Origin: JAVBQU01 sp031548675
Lineage (GTDB): Bacteria > Bacteroidota > Bacteroidia > Bacteroidales > P3
Direction of reading: 5' to 3'
DNA: 48,570 nucleotides
NCBI GenBank assembly: GCA_031548675.1
Contig: JAVBQU010000119.1
Span: 1 to 48,570 of the forward strand
Shown here: positions 1-8,122 of the stretch, in pieces
Position numbering within the stretch: position 1 is the first letter of the stretch
Layout of the letters: every line of letters begins with the position of its first letter
Position numbers and translations under genes: made by a program
Notes under the pieces: generated by a model
The model's database searches: none
Told to the model about the DNA's origin: nothing
Seen by the model: the letters and a program-made list of their open reading frames with translations, nothing else

Positions 1-271
1 ATCGTGCTTATTTAATTTAGTATCTCCTTGAGATTTGTAAACTTCTACAATTAACCGGAGTTTGTTATAAGGATTATATTAGAATAAAGGGTGTTGAGGT
101 TGGTTTTCTTTAAATTCTACTGTGATAGAAAGTTTTTTAGGGAAAAGTGATAGGCAAGCCGATTCTGCCCATAGATTTATCAAAAAAATTGGCAAAATTC
201 ATCTGCAATGAAAAATTTTCTATTGCAAATAAATAATTTATATTCTCTATTAAGAAATAATTGATAAATAA
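1..271. other. AT-rich stretch with no recognised gene
   Basis: I see no credible reading frame, RNA gene or repeat in these first bases. The region may hold the 3' end or regulatory DNA of a gene beyond the left edge, but nothing in the sequence supports a specific call. Confidence 0.5.
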
Positions 272-304
272 TTTGGAATATTAAAAATTATATTTGTACT
301 TTTG
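272..304 (+). promoter_or_regulatory. Bacteroidetes-type promoter of the META/protease cluster
   Basis: TTTG at 272-275 is followed after 21 bases by TACTTTTG at 297-304. This fits the Bacteroidetes -33 TTTG / -7 TAnnTTTG consensus exactly. Transcription should start near 311, leaving a leader of about 370 bases before the first convincing start codon at 681. Confidence 0.6.
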
Positions 305-310
305 CTTCCT

Positions 311-680
311 ATATTTAGTGCATTCTTTATAAACGTTTCTTTAACATTTATGGTTATGCCGTCTTTTGTAAAACATATATGTAAACACACAGAGAAAGCC
401 CTCTCTCTGCTATTAAATCTAAACCCTTTCAGGTTTATGTCTGTAGTGTGTATATGGCAAAACTTACAAAATACAAAAAATCAAATTTTCACTACTTCTT
501 TTTTAAGATTGCCCCCATTTATTTCCATCTACTACATCTGCAAAAACAAGCATATTGTTTAGGGCTATTGTATTGGCAAAAACCCTCTCCAATAGCACAA
601 GCCCAAACTTTTACCTGAAAAGTATATATTTCCGGTTACCTTGTATTTTAATTTCTAATAATCACAAAAAGCAAAGAATC
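311..680 (+). promoter_or_regulatory. Long structured 5' leader
   Basis: The stretch between the promoter and the ATG at 681 has no convincing coding frame but several short complementary segments. CAGAGA...TCTCTG form a hairpin around 399-420. GCTATTG (564-570) can pair with CAATAGC (590-596). The overlapping TATTGG (571-576) can instead pair with CCAATA (589-594). The last two pairings exclude each other, as in an attenuator or switch. I recognise no known riboswitch family here. That it is regulatory is an inference. Confidence 0.3.
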
Positions 681-1175
681 ATGAAAATAAGCCATGTTAT
701 ATTGCTTTCTTTTTGCTCATTATCTTTGTATAGTATGTGCCAAAAAAGCGAAACTAGACCAAAACAAACTACTAAAAATCAATATAAAACTGTGCCTTTA
801 AACACCATTCCTGACGATCCTCGATATTTACAATTATCTTTACAAAATGGTTGGAGATTTGTAGGTTATGCCAACGACAGTACACAGCAAATTGAATTAG
901 TAAGTGAAGCCTATAAAAACCGCTATGGAATAGGATTTTCTCAAGACACAATTTATATTAGCACTCAAAGGAACTCCCTCTATGCTAGCTATCATGCAGA
1001 TAGCCTGACAAAAACCATAAGCATGGGAGTCATAGGAGGAACCAAGGCAAAAGATGATTCTCCAGAATTCATGATGTGCATGTATCGTATGTTTAAGTAC
1101 AACATTACTGCGAAAGGGCTTTGCTTATATTATTCTGAAAATGAGTATCTATTATTAAACATAATTTTTAGATGA
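681..1175 (+). CDS. Exported single-domain META/HslJ-like protein
   Basis: 164 residues. I start at the ATG at 681 because a signal peptide follows directly (MKISHVILLSFCSLSLYSMC). The in-frame extension back to 555 has no signal-like start. A Cys sits at the end of the hydrophobic run, but Met at -1 makes the lipobox poor, so lipidation is uncertain. The rest follows the layout of the three repeats encoded at 1412-2704: a Trp near the start of the domain (NGWRF), a beta segment with F-S-Q-D, and a C-terminal segment ending in a hydrophobic strand. I infer a META-like fold from this alignment by eye. It ends in ATGA, overlapping the next frame by 4 bases, so the genes are translationally linked. 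Function unknown. Confidence 0.6.
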   Translation: MKISHVILLSFCSLSLYSMCQKSETRPKQTTKNQYKTVPLNTIPDDPRYLQLSLQNGWRFVGYANDSTQQIELVSEAYKNRYGIGFSQDTIYISTQRNSLYASYHADSLTKTISMGVIGGTKAKDDSPEFMMCMYRMFKYNITAKGLCLYYSENEYLLLNIIFR

Positions 1176-1192
1176 TTAATGCCCCAAATTAT

Positions 1193-1360
1193 ATGAAAGT
1201 AAAAATTAAAATTATAATTCCACTTGTACTGTTTATCGCTATGTGTATCGAAATACAGGCACAACAAAGTTTAGGAGGAGTTCCCGTTTCGCTGCAGAAA
1301 GGCCACTTCCCTTCTCAGTTGAAGAGTTCTGCTGTATCTATACACTTTGGTTATAGATAA
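1193..1360 (+). pseudogene. Truncated N-terminal stub of a secreted protease-like protein
   Basis: A 55-residue frame that starts with a clear signal peptide (MKVKIKIIIPLVLFIAMC, then IQAQ) and continues QQSLGGVPVSL before stopping. The mature start resembles that of the protease at 2701 (SQINTGGNPYAF). A G-G-x-P-x-[SA] motif just after the signal peptide is common at the N-terminus of Bacteroidetes secreted serine and gingipain-like proteases. No further protease sequence follows. An upstream in-frame ATG at 1172 overlaps the stop of the preceding gene (ATGA), but the signal peptide favours 1193. I read it as a degraded paralogue. A genuine small exported peptide is the alternative. Confidence 0.45.
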
Positions 1361-1411
1361 CGAGCTGATAGATACCAAAAGGATGATTTTAACAGAATAA
1401 AAAATAGAGCT

Positions 1412-2704
1412 ATGAAGAAAATTTATATACTATTATGTTTAATCGGATTATACAGCCTGAATGGCTGCGTAGAAAAAGATCCTGTAACACCCAATGAAAG
1501 CCCTAATGAATGTACTTATAAAAATATTACTGTAAAGGTACATGATAATGAAATAGACAGCCTGCAAGGCAAATGGGTACTGGAAGCATTCTTTAATACA
1601 GATTCTTGCCAAGCTACAGAAGTAAATACTTCTCAGGAAATGTATGTTATTTTTACACAAGATAGCCTGTATGGTTATACAGGAATTAATGATGTTAAAG
1701 GAACTTACCAGATTAATAAATCAGGTATTAATTTTATAGATGTAATCAGCACACATACACAAGATACACCGCAAGGAAACAAATTTTTAGAACTCATCCC
1801 TTTAATCCAGCATTATAATATTGAAAATAATTATCTATTTCTCTTTTCCACGGATAAAAAACAAGTATTGATTTTTAAGAAAACGGATTTGCCCAAGCCT
1901 CCTAGTTGTACTTATGCCGGTATTCCTGTCCGGATTGATGAAAGTGAAACAGAAAGTCCTGTTGCCGATTGGACATTAGAAGCATTTTTAAATATGGATT
2001 CATGTACAATAAATTATGTGCCTATAGAACTAGACGGCTGGCTGACTTTAGAGATGTATCAAAGTAAAGATTATAAAATATATACGATGAATAATACGCT
2101 GCGTGGGCAATATCAAACGGGTACAGGCAGAATAACATTTCAGGATCATACACTTTGGATAGGAAAGGAACATGAATATGCAACTCGTTATATCAACTTC
2201 TTTAAGACAGGAGAAAGCCTGTATTACAATATCGAAGGGCATTATCTATTTGTTTTTTCTGCTGATAAAAAACAAGTGGCTATTTTTCAGAAACCCGACG
2301 GCATTATAGGAAATTGTCCCTATAAAGGTATTTCTACCAATATTGAAGACATCGAAAGAGGAAGTTTAACCGGAAAATGGAATGTAGAAGCATTTGTAGA
2401 TAGGGATCTATGTAAAATCAGTCCGGTAGCAAATACTGACACAAGTTTGCTGTATATAAAATTTAGTCAGGACAGCCTTGTCAATGGGGTAACACTAGCT
2501 AATGTATTTGGGGGTACATATTATGTAGATAAATCAAAGTTAACTTTGGATGCTATGGGTACAGCAGTCGGAGAGTACGGTGCAGGAGAAAGGTTTAATA
2601 AATCTTTAAGATCCCCTCTGTACTTTAAAATGGAAAGTCATTACTTGTTTATATATTCTGATAATAAATCTAAAGTAGTTATTTTTAAAAAATCAGAATT
2701 ATGA
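1412..2704 (+). CDS. Lipoprotein with three tandem META/HslJ-like domains
   Basis: 430 residues with a type II signal peptide and lipobox LNGC (Cys19), so it should be anchored in a membrane facing the periplasm or surface. Three repeats of about 130 residues start near residues 34, 168 and 302. Each has the pattern C-x-Y-x-x-I, then about 18 residues later W-x-[LV]-E-A-F-x3-D-x-C, then a strand of the form [FM]-x-Q-D-S-L. Each ends Y-L-F-[LVI]-[FY]-S-x-[DN]-K-x-x-V-x-I-F. The spacing and beta pattern fit META (HslJ-type) domains. Two Cys near the start of each repeat could form a disulfide. It overlaps the protease gene by 4 bases (ATGA), which implies coupled translation. A role as inhibitor or partner of that protease is inference. 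Confidence 0.65.
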   Translation: MKKIYILLCLIGLYSLNGCVEKDPVTPNESPNECTYKNITVKVHDNEIDSLQGKWVLEAFFNTDSCQATEVNTSQEMYVIFTQDSLYGYTGINDVKGTYQINKSGINFIDVISTHTQDTPQGNKFLELIPLIQHYNIENNYLFLFSTDKKQVLIFKKTDLPKPPSCTYAGIPVRIDESETESPVADWTLEAFLNMDSCTINYVPIELDGWLTLEMYQSKDYKIYTMNNTLRGQYQTGTGRITFQDHTLWIGKEHEYATRYINFFKTGESLYYNIEGHYLFVFSADKKQVAIFQKPDGIIGNCPYKGISTNIEDIERGSLTGKWNVEAFVDRDLCKISPVANTDTSLLYIKFSQDSLVNGVTLANVFGGTYYVDKSKLTLDAMGTAVGEYGAGERFNKSLRSPLYFKMESHYLFIYSDNKSKVVIFKKSEL

Positions 2705-4269
2705 GAAAGATACAATATATAAGCGTGGCGGTGTTGCTCATAATAGCTAAGATTAGTTATTCGCAAATTAATACAGGAGGAAATCCCTACGCTTTCAATA
2801 CCAAAAAAACAGCAGCCAATAACTTACAAATTACGACACTGCCTTTAACTGTAAGCATGTCTCAAATTGAAAAAGAAGACCAAGATGATAAACAAACCCA
2901 TAATCTACATCGGTACGGTATTGCCATGGAATACCATTTTAATCTCAATAATAGCGGACAATGGACTACATTGCCCAATGGAGATAGAGTTTGGGAATTG
3001 GAAATCTATTGTCCTGATGCAAAATCTATTGATTTGAGCTATGATAAATTTTGGTTACCCTCAGGTGCTAAGTTTTACATTTACAACCCTGATACCAAAA
3101 ATTTTATAGGCGGTTTTACTGAACAGAATAACAAAGGAACTGAATTTGACCTTAAAGGATTTGCAACAGGTTTAGTTCACGGAGATAAAATTATTTTAGA
3201 ATACTATGAACCTGTATGTGTAAAAAACAGAGGCGTTATTTCCATATCAAGAGTTATTTATGGATACCGCAATATATCTGCATCCGGAGGACAACCAGCA
3301 ATAAATGCAAATTGCCAAGTAGGCATTAATCAATCTCCGGAAGGAGATAATTGGCAAGTCGAAAAAAAAGGAGTTGGATTTTTACTACATGACGGATGGA
3401 GTGGTTCTTTTTCCCTAATTGCTAATACATCCAATGATAGAACTCCCTATGTTTTAACTGCAGATCATTGCATTATGGATAATGTAAACAATATTAAGTA
3501 TGATGCCATAGATAGACCTAATATATACTCTTGGCATTTTATTTGGGGTTATGAAAATGAAGGAGGAGGTCAGTTTGTAACAACAGTAGGTGCTGTTGTG
3601 GTTGCAAATATGATAGATACAAAACCTTATGATATAGGGTCTCCTGATTTCGCTCTTTTACGATTAATAGAAAACCCTGTAAACATCCCTAATTTAGAAA
3701 TTACTTTTAATGGTTGGGATCGAAGACCTCCCACCAAAAGCGGTGTAGGGATTCATCATCCGGGGTCAACAACAAAAAAAATTGCAACCTATGATATGAT
3801 CCCTTATGCTTACAGAAGTTATGCTTGGTTAGTTCGATGGATTCCAACATTAAATGGACATGGAATTCCAGAGAGAGGTTCATCAGGGTCTCCTTTGTTT
3901 AATAGAGAACATTTAATTATAGGACATTCAGCAAGAATTAATGAAAATCTTTGGTGTGACAATCCGTATGGTGATACTTTTTATGGAAGATTTGATTATT
4001 CATGGAATGCTAGTTCTGATCCAAGAAGACGATTAAAAGACTGGCTAGACCCTATTAACAGCAACGTTATGTTTTTTGGAGAAACCTGTAGGCAATTTTT
4101 AGATAATGCTACTCATACATCCAATACAAATGTTCACAGCACTTGTAATTTAGAAGTAAATAATTTAAAAGTTACCAATGGTCTTACATCATTAAAGGGT
4201 AAAACTGTTATCATTCAAAATGGATTTGAAATGCAGTCGGGTAGCAGTTTAGAAGTTAGTTCAAATTAA
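2701..4269 (+). CDS. Secreted lysyl-endopeptidase-like serine protease
   Basis: 522 residues with an N-terminal signal peptide ending near SYSQ. After a propeptide-like region of about 200 residues comes a trypsin-fold domain with all three catalytic motifs: L-T-A-D-H-C (His256), S-P-D-F-A-L-L (Asp316) and G-S-S-G-S-P-L-F (Ser395). GSSGSP in place of GDSGGP is typical of the Achromobacter lysyl endopeptidase (API) type. The C-terminus (GKTVIIQNGFEMQSGSSLEV) is a short beta motif often found at the end of Bacteroidetes secreted proteins. It is not a standard type A T9SS domain. The gene overlaps the triple-META gene by 4 bases. Cleavage after Lys is a family expectation, not shown. Confidence 0.8.
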   Translation: MRKIQYISVAVLLIIAKISYSQINTGGNPYAFNTKKTAANNLQITTLPLTVSMSQIEKEDQDDKQTHNLHRYGIAMEYHFNLNNSGQWTTLPNGDRVWELEIYCPDAKSIDLSYDKFWLPSGAKFYIYNPDTKNFIGGFTEQNNKGTEFDLKGFATGLVHGDKIILEYYEPVCVKNRGVISISRVIYGYRNISASGGQPAINANCQVGINQSPEGDNWQVEKKGVGFLLHDGWSGSFSLIANTSNDRTPYVLTADHCIMDNVNNIKYDAIDRPNIYSWHFIWGYENEGGGQFVTTVGAVVVANMIDTKPYDIGSPDFALLRLIENPVNIPNLEITFNGWDRRPPTKSGVGIHHPGSTTKKIATYDMIPYAYRSYAWLVRWIPTLNGHGIPERGSSGSPLFNREHLIIGHSARINENLWCDNPYGDTFYGRFDYSWNASSDPRRRLKDWLDPINSNVMFFGETCRQFLDNATHTSNTNVHSTCNLEVNNLKVTNGLTSLKGKTVIIQNGFEMQSGSSLEVSSN

Positions 4270-4400
4270 TTTAGAATCCTATCAAATAATTGATATAGGA
4301 TTGTTTAATGAAATGTTCCCGGTTTGCCAGAGGCTGTAAAATAAGCTAAGAGGTAGTTGGGCTAAAATAGACCCTAGTATATGAAATTAATAATAGGATT

Positions 4401-5036
4401 ATGAAATATGTAATTTCAATGATAGTTATGTTATCAAGTATTGCTAGCTTTAGTCAAAAAGCATGCAGGATAGCATCCTATGAATTTAATCTTTCGGTAA
4501 ATTCCACTACAATTGCAAACGCTAATACAGAAAATAGATTAGGATTCGGGCTGGGGTTTAACTATGTATTTAGACCGGATAAGAAACTAAATGTTGTATC
4601 AGGTTTAGAATACGACCGCACTTCCATTTATACAAAACATATGATTACAGATAGACCCGATACCTATTCAGACCAAATGACTTATTATCTCAATAATTTT
4701 TCTGTTCCTTTGGTTTTCCGATATAATTTCTTTTCAAATTTCGGTTTCTTCGTCGAAGCAGGAGCTTTTATAGATGCCCTTATTTTTTCGAAAATGAAAG
4801 GCAATTATACTGCTTATAATCACGAAAGCGGAGTTTCTCAATCTTATGGATATAAAGATGCTTCCGTTAAAAATTTCAATTATGGCACATCTTTAGGAAT
4901 CGGTTTCGCAATACCTGTTTATAACCACAATTTATTGGTAAAATGTGATTATAAATTCGGATTCAGGGATATAGATGAATATGATAATAATTTGTATAAT
5001 CGCTATGTGCGGCTATCTATAGGATTTAGAATTTAA
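4401..5036 (+). CDS. Outer-membrane beta-barrel protein (PorT/OMP_b-brl type)
   Basis: 211 residues. A signal peptide ends near SFSQ. The rest has alternating amphipathic strands rich in Gly and aromatics (RLGFGLGFNYVF, NLLVKCDYKFGF) and ends in YVRLSIGFRI, a beta-barrel-like terminus with an aromatic near the end. This is the pattern of small eight-stranded Bacteroidetes barrels. It lies 131 bases after the protease on the same strand, and I see no clear promoter between them, so it may be the last gene of that cluster. Substrate or partner unknown. Confidence 0.65.
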   Translation: MKYVISMIVMLSSIASFSQKACRIASYEFNLSVNSTTIANANTENRLGFGLGFNYVFRPDKKLNVVSGLEYDRTSIYTKHMITDRPDTYSDQMTYYLNNFSVPLVFRYNFFSNFGFFVEAGAFIDALIFSKMKGNYTAYNHESGVSQSYGYKDASVKNFNYGTSLGIGFAIPVYNHNLLVKCDYKFGFRDIDEYDNNLYNRYVRLSIGFRI

Positions 5037-5204
5037 TTTATACAGTTTTCTTGTTCTTTAAAGTTTTAACGAATGAAGCCATATTTGGGAGGCTTTGTTA
5101 TGATGAATTTAGGATGTATGAACTTTTTGCATGGGGTTCTTACTCGCAGCTTACGCAATATTTTTTTTATCTTATAAACCTTAGCAGGTGGTAAAGGAAT
5201 AAAA

Positions 5205-5224
5205 CCGGAATTTCAGAATTCCGG
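5205..5224. repeat. Short hairpin
   Basis: CCGGAATT (5205-5212) and AATTCCGG (5217-5224) form a perfect 8-bp stem with a 4-base loop. It lies just before the tandem array. It could terminate the preceding transcript, but the sequence after it is not T-rich. Confidence 0.4.
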
Positions 5225-5230
5225 CACCCT

Positions 5231-5466
5231 CTGCCCTGCAAGATTTAGAAAAAAACAGCTTATTGTACCCTACGCTGAGTCATTTTAGAATTAAAATACC
5301 ATTTCTTACCCTACGCTGAAACATTTTAAAATTAAAACGCCTTTTCGTATGGTACGCTGACATGATTTAGAAAAAAAACAGCTTATCGTACCCTACTCTG
5401 AGTCATTTTAGAATTAAAATACCTTTTCGCTCTGTTAAACTGATATGATTTAGAAAAAAACGTTCC
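5231..5466. repeat. Tandem array with a period of about 41 bp
   Basis: The core TACGCTGA or a variant recurs at 5272, 5313, 5353, 5394 and 5436, with a weaker copy near 5231. The spacing is 40-42 bases, giving about six units. Two unit types alternate: one carries the palindrome-like ATTTTAGAATTAAAAT (5282-5297, 5405-5420), the other GATTTAGAAAAAAA. The 58-base block at 5243-5300 returns almost unchanged at 5365-5423, exactly three units later. The array sits directly before the DUF6261 gene. Adjacent repeats without unique spacers rule out a CRISPR array. Confidence 0.7.
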
Positions 5467-5521
5467 GTCGGCTCTACCGACAAATTAAAATAAGTTTCCA
5501 AACCATTAAAACCAAAACAAA

Positions 5522-6289
5522 ATGGAAAATTTAAAAATCGAACGCTTTAGAATTACGCGCCTTCGCAACATGGAATACACTTTGGTGGTTCCTCGTATTA
5601 TCAACATTATTGAACGTTATTTTCCCGAATCCCTGCGGATAACCCGGCGCCTTGATGCCCTCAAAGCTTTTTTGCCCGAATTGGATAAGATTGAAGCCCA
5701 TGAACGCAGATGGCATGCTTCGCAAGAAAAAAACGACTGCGAACGCCAGCGCGATGAAGCGGTAAATGCCATTATCCGTACCGAACGCACCTATAGCCAT
5801 TTGGCTATCCCTGCCATGAACGAGGTTTCTAAAATGCTTACCCATCTGTTTGATAAGCATGGACGCGATATTGCTTCGGACAACGAAACTTCGGAAACCC
5901 AGCGGATTTATAACTTGGTGGAAGATATTGAACGTACACCCGGCATGCCCGAAGCTTTAGAGGCTTTTGCCCTGACTCCCATTTATGAAAACATGAAAAA
6001 TAATAACATCCGTTTCGACGAACTATGGAGGCAGCGGAATAAAGAAACCAGCGAAATTACCACTGTGGATGTTAAAGCAATACGCTGTGCGTGCGACAAA
6101 GCTCTTATAGACCTGTTCAACGGCATAGAATACTGTGCCGCCGAATACACTGCCGAAGAGTATATCCCGTTAATAAACGAATTGAACAAACTGGCTGTAT
6201 ATTACAGGCAGAACCTTAAAGCCCGTCATATCCGGCTTCAAAACGGAGCAAAATCACAGGAAGAACCGATAATGCAGCCGGAGGGATAG
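5522..6289 (+). CDS. DUF6261 family protein
   Basis: 255 residues, predicted cytoplasmic and largely helical, with no signal peptide or membrane segment. The opening I-x-R-x-R-I-x-x-L-R-N-M-E-Y, the central R-D-E-A, the H-x-x-D-I-A-S-D-N-E-T-S-E-T-x-R-I-Y-N-L stretch and the late D-x-A-L-I-D-L-F-x-x-I-x-Y fit the Bacteroidetes DUF6261 family as I recall it. The function of that family is unknown. The leader carries a small GTCGG/CCGAC hairpin (5467-5481) and the 41-bp array. Codon choice is visibly richer in G and C than in the flanking genes (CGC, GCC, CCC common), hinting at a different origin or expression level. It is alone on its transcript, closed by the terminator at 6328. Confidence 0.7.
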   Translation: MENLKIERFRITRLRNMEYTLVVPRIINIIERYFPESLRITRRLDALKAFLPELDKIEAHERRWHASQEKNDCERQRDEAVNAIIRTERTYSHLAIPAMNEVSKMLTHLFDKHGRDIASDNETSETQRIYNLVEDIERTPGMPEALEAFALTPIYENMKNNNIRFDELWRQRNKETSEITTVDVKAIRCACDKALIDLFNGIEYCAAEYTAEEYIPLINELNKLAVYYRQNLKARHIRLQNGAKSQEEPIMQPEG

Positions 6290-6327
6290 CATAAGCCTCT
6301 TCGGAAAATACACTGGCATTAAACAAC

Positions 6328-6363
6328 AAAAAAGGCAATGAGCGTACGCTCATTGCCTTTTTT
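6328..6363. terminator. Bidirectional terminator, perfect 36-bp palindrome
   Basis: A run of six A, then GGCAATGAGCGT and its exact complement ACGCTCATTGCC, then six T. The symmetry is perfect around 6345/6346. It serves both convergent genes: the DUF6261 gene on plus and the T9SS cargo gene on minus. Confidence 0.9.
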
Positions 6364-6386
6364 GATATTAATCAAAGCAAAATCTA

Positions 6387-8108
6387 TTATTGTACGATAA
6401 CTTTGCTTACGCTTTTGGATTCTCCGCTATAAACGGTAACGAAATAAACGCCTTTGTTCATATTAGCAGCATTCCATTCAAAAGTTTTAGTACCATTTAT
6501 CATTTGGTCTTTGGCTAAGTTTGCAACTTTTCTGCCAAAAGTATCAAAAATATCAATGCTTACATTTTGCGGTTTGGTTAAGCTTACTTCAACATTTACA
6601 TTTCCATGTGCAGGGTTAGGATAAGTTTTGAAAGAAGCAATGTTATTGATAGCTACTGAAGCTATGCCGGCTATTAATTTGCCTTTAGAGTTTATATTTT
6701 GAACAAATAAACCTGCTCCACTTGCAGGTTGGCTTGGTGATACTATTATATCCCATGCCAATACCACTTGTCCGGCATTGTAATCTGAAAGAGAGAATCC
6801 ACCTTTAGATCCAACTCGGGAAGAAATTAAAACCGAGTCGTTTTTTCCCCAAAGCATATTTCCGGTTGAATCGATGCCATAAGCATAAACTTGAGAGGTA
6901 TATCCTCCGGCTGCTTCGTCTTTTGCATATAATCCTATTATTCCATTATCTGTTACTGACATACCGGGAATTACAACAGCTGTAATAGGATCTCCCGAAA
7001 CTAAAAAAGCGGTATCTCCAAATAAATAATTTCCTTCATAATCCAATTTAGCCGTAAATACTCTTTGAGCCATTGATCCGGCAGCTTTATCTACATAAGA
7101 AACATAAATAGCTTTTTTAGCTTTATCTACAGCTAACACAGGAATACCATTTTGGTCTTTATAGCCTTTTCCTACTTGAATTCCATTCAATCCCATGGTT
7201 ACGTTTCCGTCTTTATCAACTCTTTGCAACATGGCATGGTGGTTCGAGCCGCTAACTCCCGAATATGCAATTACAGCGCCATCCAGTCCGTCGCTGCTTA
7301 TATGTATTGCATTTCCTGTAAATACGGGTTCATTAGAAATCTGTCCGCTAGCCCATATTAAATTTCCATCTTTGTCAAATCTTTTGGTAAAAGGTATATC
7401 AGCCGAATTTTTATAGGCAAGGATAAAATCCGAAGCTCCCGAAGCTGTACCTGTAATAAATAAACCATTGCCTGCAGAAATAGGATCATAAGCAGGCTCA
7501 CCATTACGGTTAATTCTCACAAAAGTAGCATTCACTTTTTCTACTAATAGTGTATCTTCGGTAACACGATAAATATCATTCCATGTAGCAATAACATCTC
7601 CTGCATTATTCAAAAATACATTGGGTTTCTGGCTTTGTGTCTTGGTATCATCTGTAAATGCTTTAGAACCGTTAGGTCCCCATTCAAAATCTCCATCCTT
7701 ACTTACTTTATAAACATAAGGTTGGAAATAGTTTCCCGCGGTATCATTACGGCTATCAGAGTGTATGATAACTACAGATTCGTCAGGCAGTACAACCATA
7801 CCGTATCCGGTAGAATAAGTAGCCGTATGTTGTTTACTTACATAAATTCCGTTACTGTCCCAACCCGGAGCTGTTTTTCCATATTTATCCAATTTGTACA
7901 ATTTAATATGTGCTCCGCTTATATTAGAACCACCTCCTTCATACACAAGGGTGGAAATATACACATTACCCGATGGAGTTGATCGGATTATATTTTCACT
8001 CCCTTTTGTAGAAATCTTTAAATTTTGAGCAGGGTCTGTAGAATATTGTGCTTGTGCAGCTACAAATCCTCCCAAAAGAATTGCTAAAACTAAGCTTATC
8101 TTTTTCAT
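6387..8108 (-). CDS. T9SS cargo protein with propeller-like repeats
   Basis: 573 residues. Signal peptide MKKISLVLAILLGGFVAAQA. The body holds six or so repeats of the form [KR]-x-D-K-D-G-N-x-x-W-G-x-N-G, as in KVSKDGDFEWGPNG, RVDKDGNVTMGLNG and GIDSTGNMLWG. These suggest blades of a beta-propeller. The last ~80 residues are a type A sorting domain: Y-P-N-P-A-H-G-N-V-N-V at the start, K-G-V-Y-F-V-T-V near the end and a final S-K-V-I-V-Q. The protein should be exported through the type IX system to the surface or outside. It follows the gene at 8123-9838 by 14 bases, so both are probably one transcript. The ligand or substrate is unknown. Confidence 0.8.
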   Translation of the reverse strand: MKKISLVLAILLGGFVAAQAQYSTDPAQNLKISTKGSENIIRSTPSGNVYISTLVYEGGGSNISGAHIKLYKLDKYGKTAPGWDSNGIYVSKQHTATYSTGYGMVVLPDESVVIIHSDSRNDTAGNYFQPYVYKVSKDGDFEWGPNGSKAFTDDTKTQSQKPNVFLNNAGDVIATWNDIYRVTEDTLLVEKVNATFVRINRNGEPAYDPISAGNGLFITGTASGASDFILAYKNSADIPFTKRFDKDGNLIWASGQISNEPVFTGNAIHISSDGLDGAVIAYSGVSGSNHHAMLQRVDKDGNVTMGLNGIQVGKGYKDQNGIPVLAVDKAKKAIYVSYVDKAAGSMAQRVFTAKLDYEGNYLFGDTAFLVSGDPITAVVIPGMSVTDNGIIGLYAKDEAAGGYTSQVYAYGIDSTGNMLWGKNDSVLISSRVGSKGGFSLSDYNAGQVVLAWDIIVSPSQPASGAGLFVQNINSKGKLIAGIASVAINNIASFKTYPNPAHGNVNVEVSLTKPQNVSIDIFDTFGRKVANLAKDQMINGTKTFEWNAANMNKGVYFVTVYSGESKSVSKVIVQ

Positions 8109-8122
8109 TGTTGTTTTATTGT

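Noticed and set aside
302..562. 86-residue frame at the left end
   Set aside because: It starts inside the -7 box of a good promoter, has no ribosome-binding site and its composition looks like translated noncoding AT-rich DNA.
5231..5466. Repeat array as a CRISPR
   Set aside because: The units are directly adjacent and similar throughout, with no unique spacers, and no cas gene is nearby.
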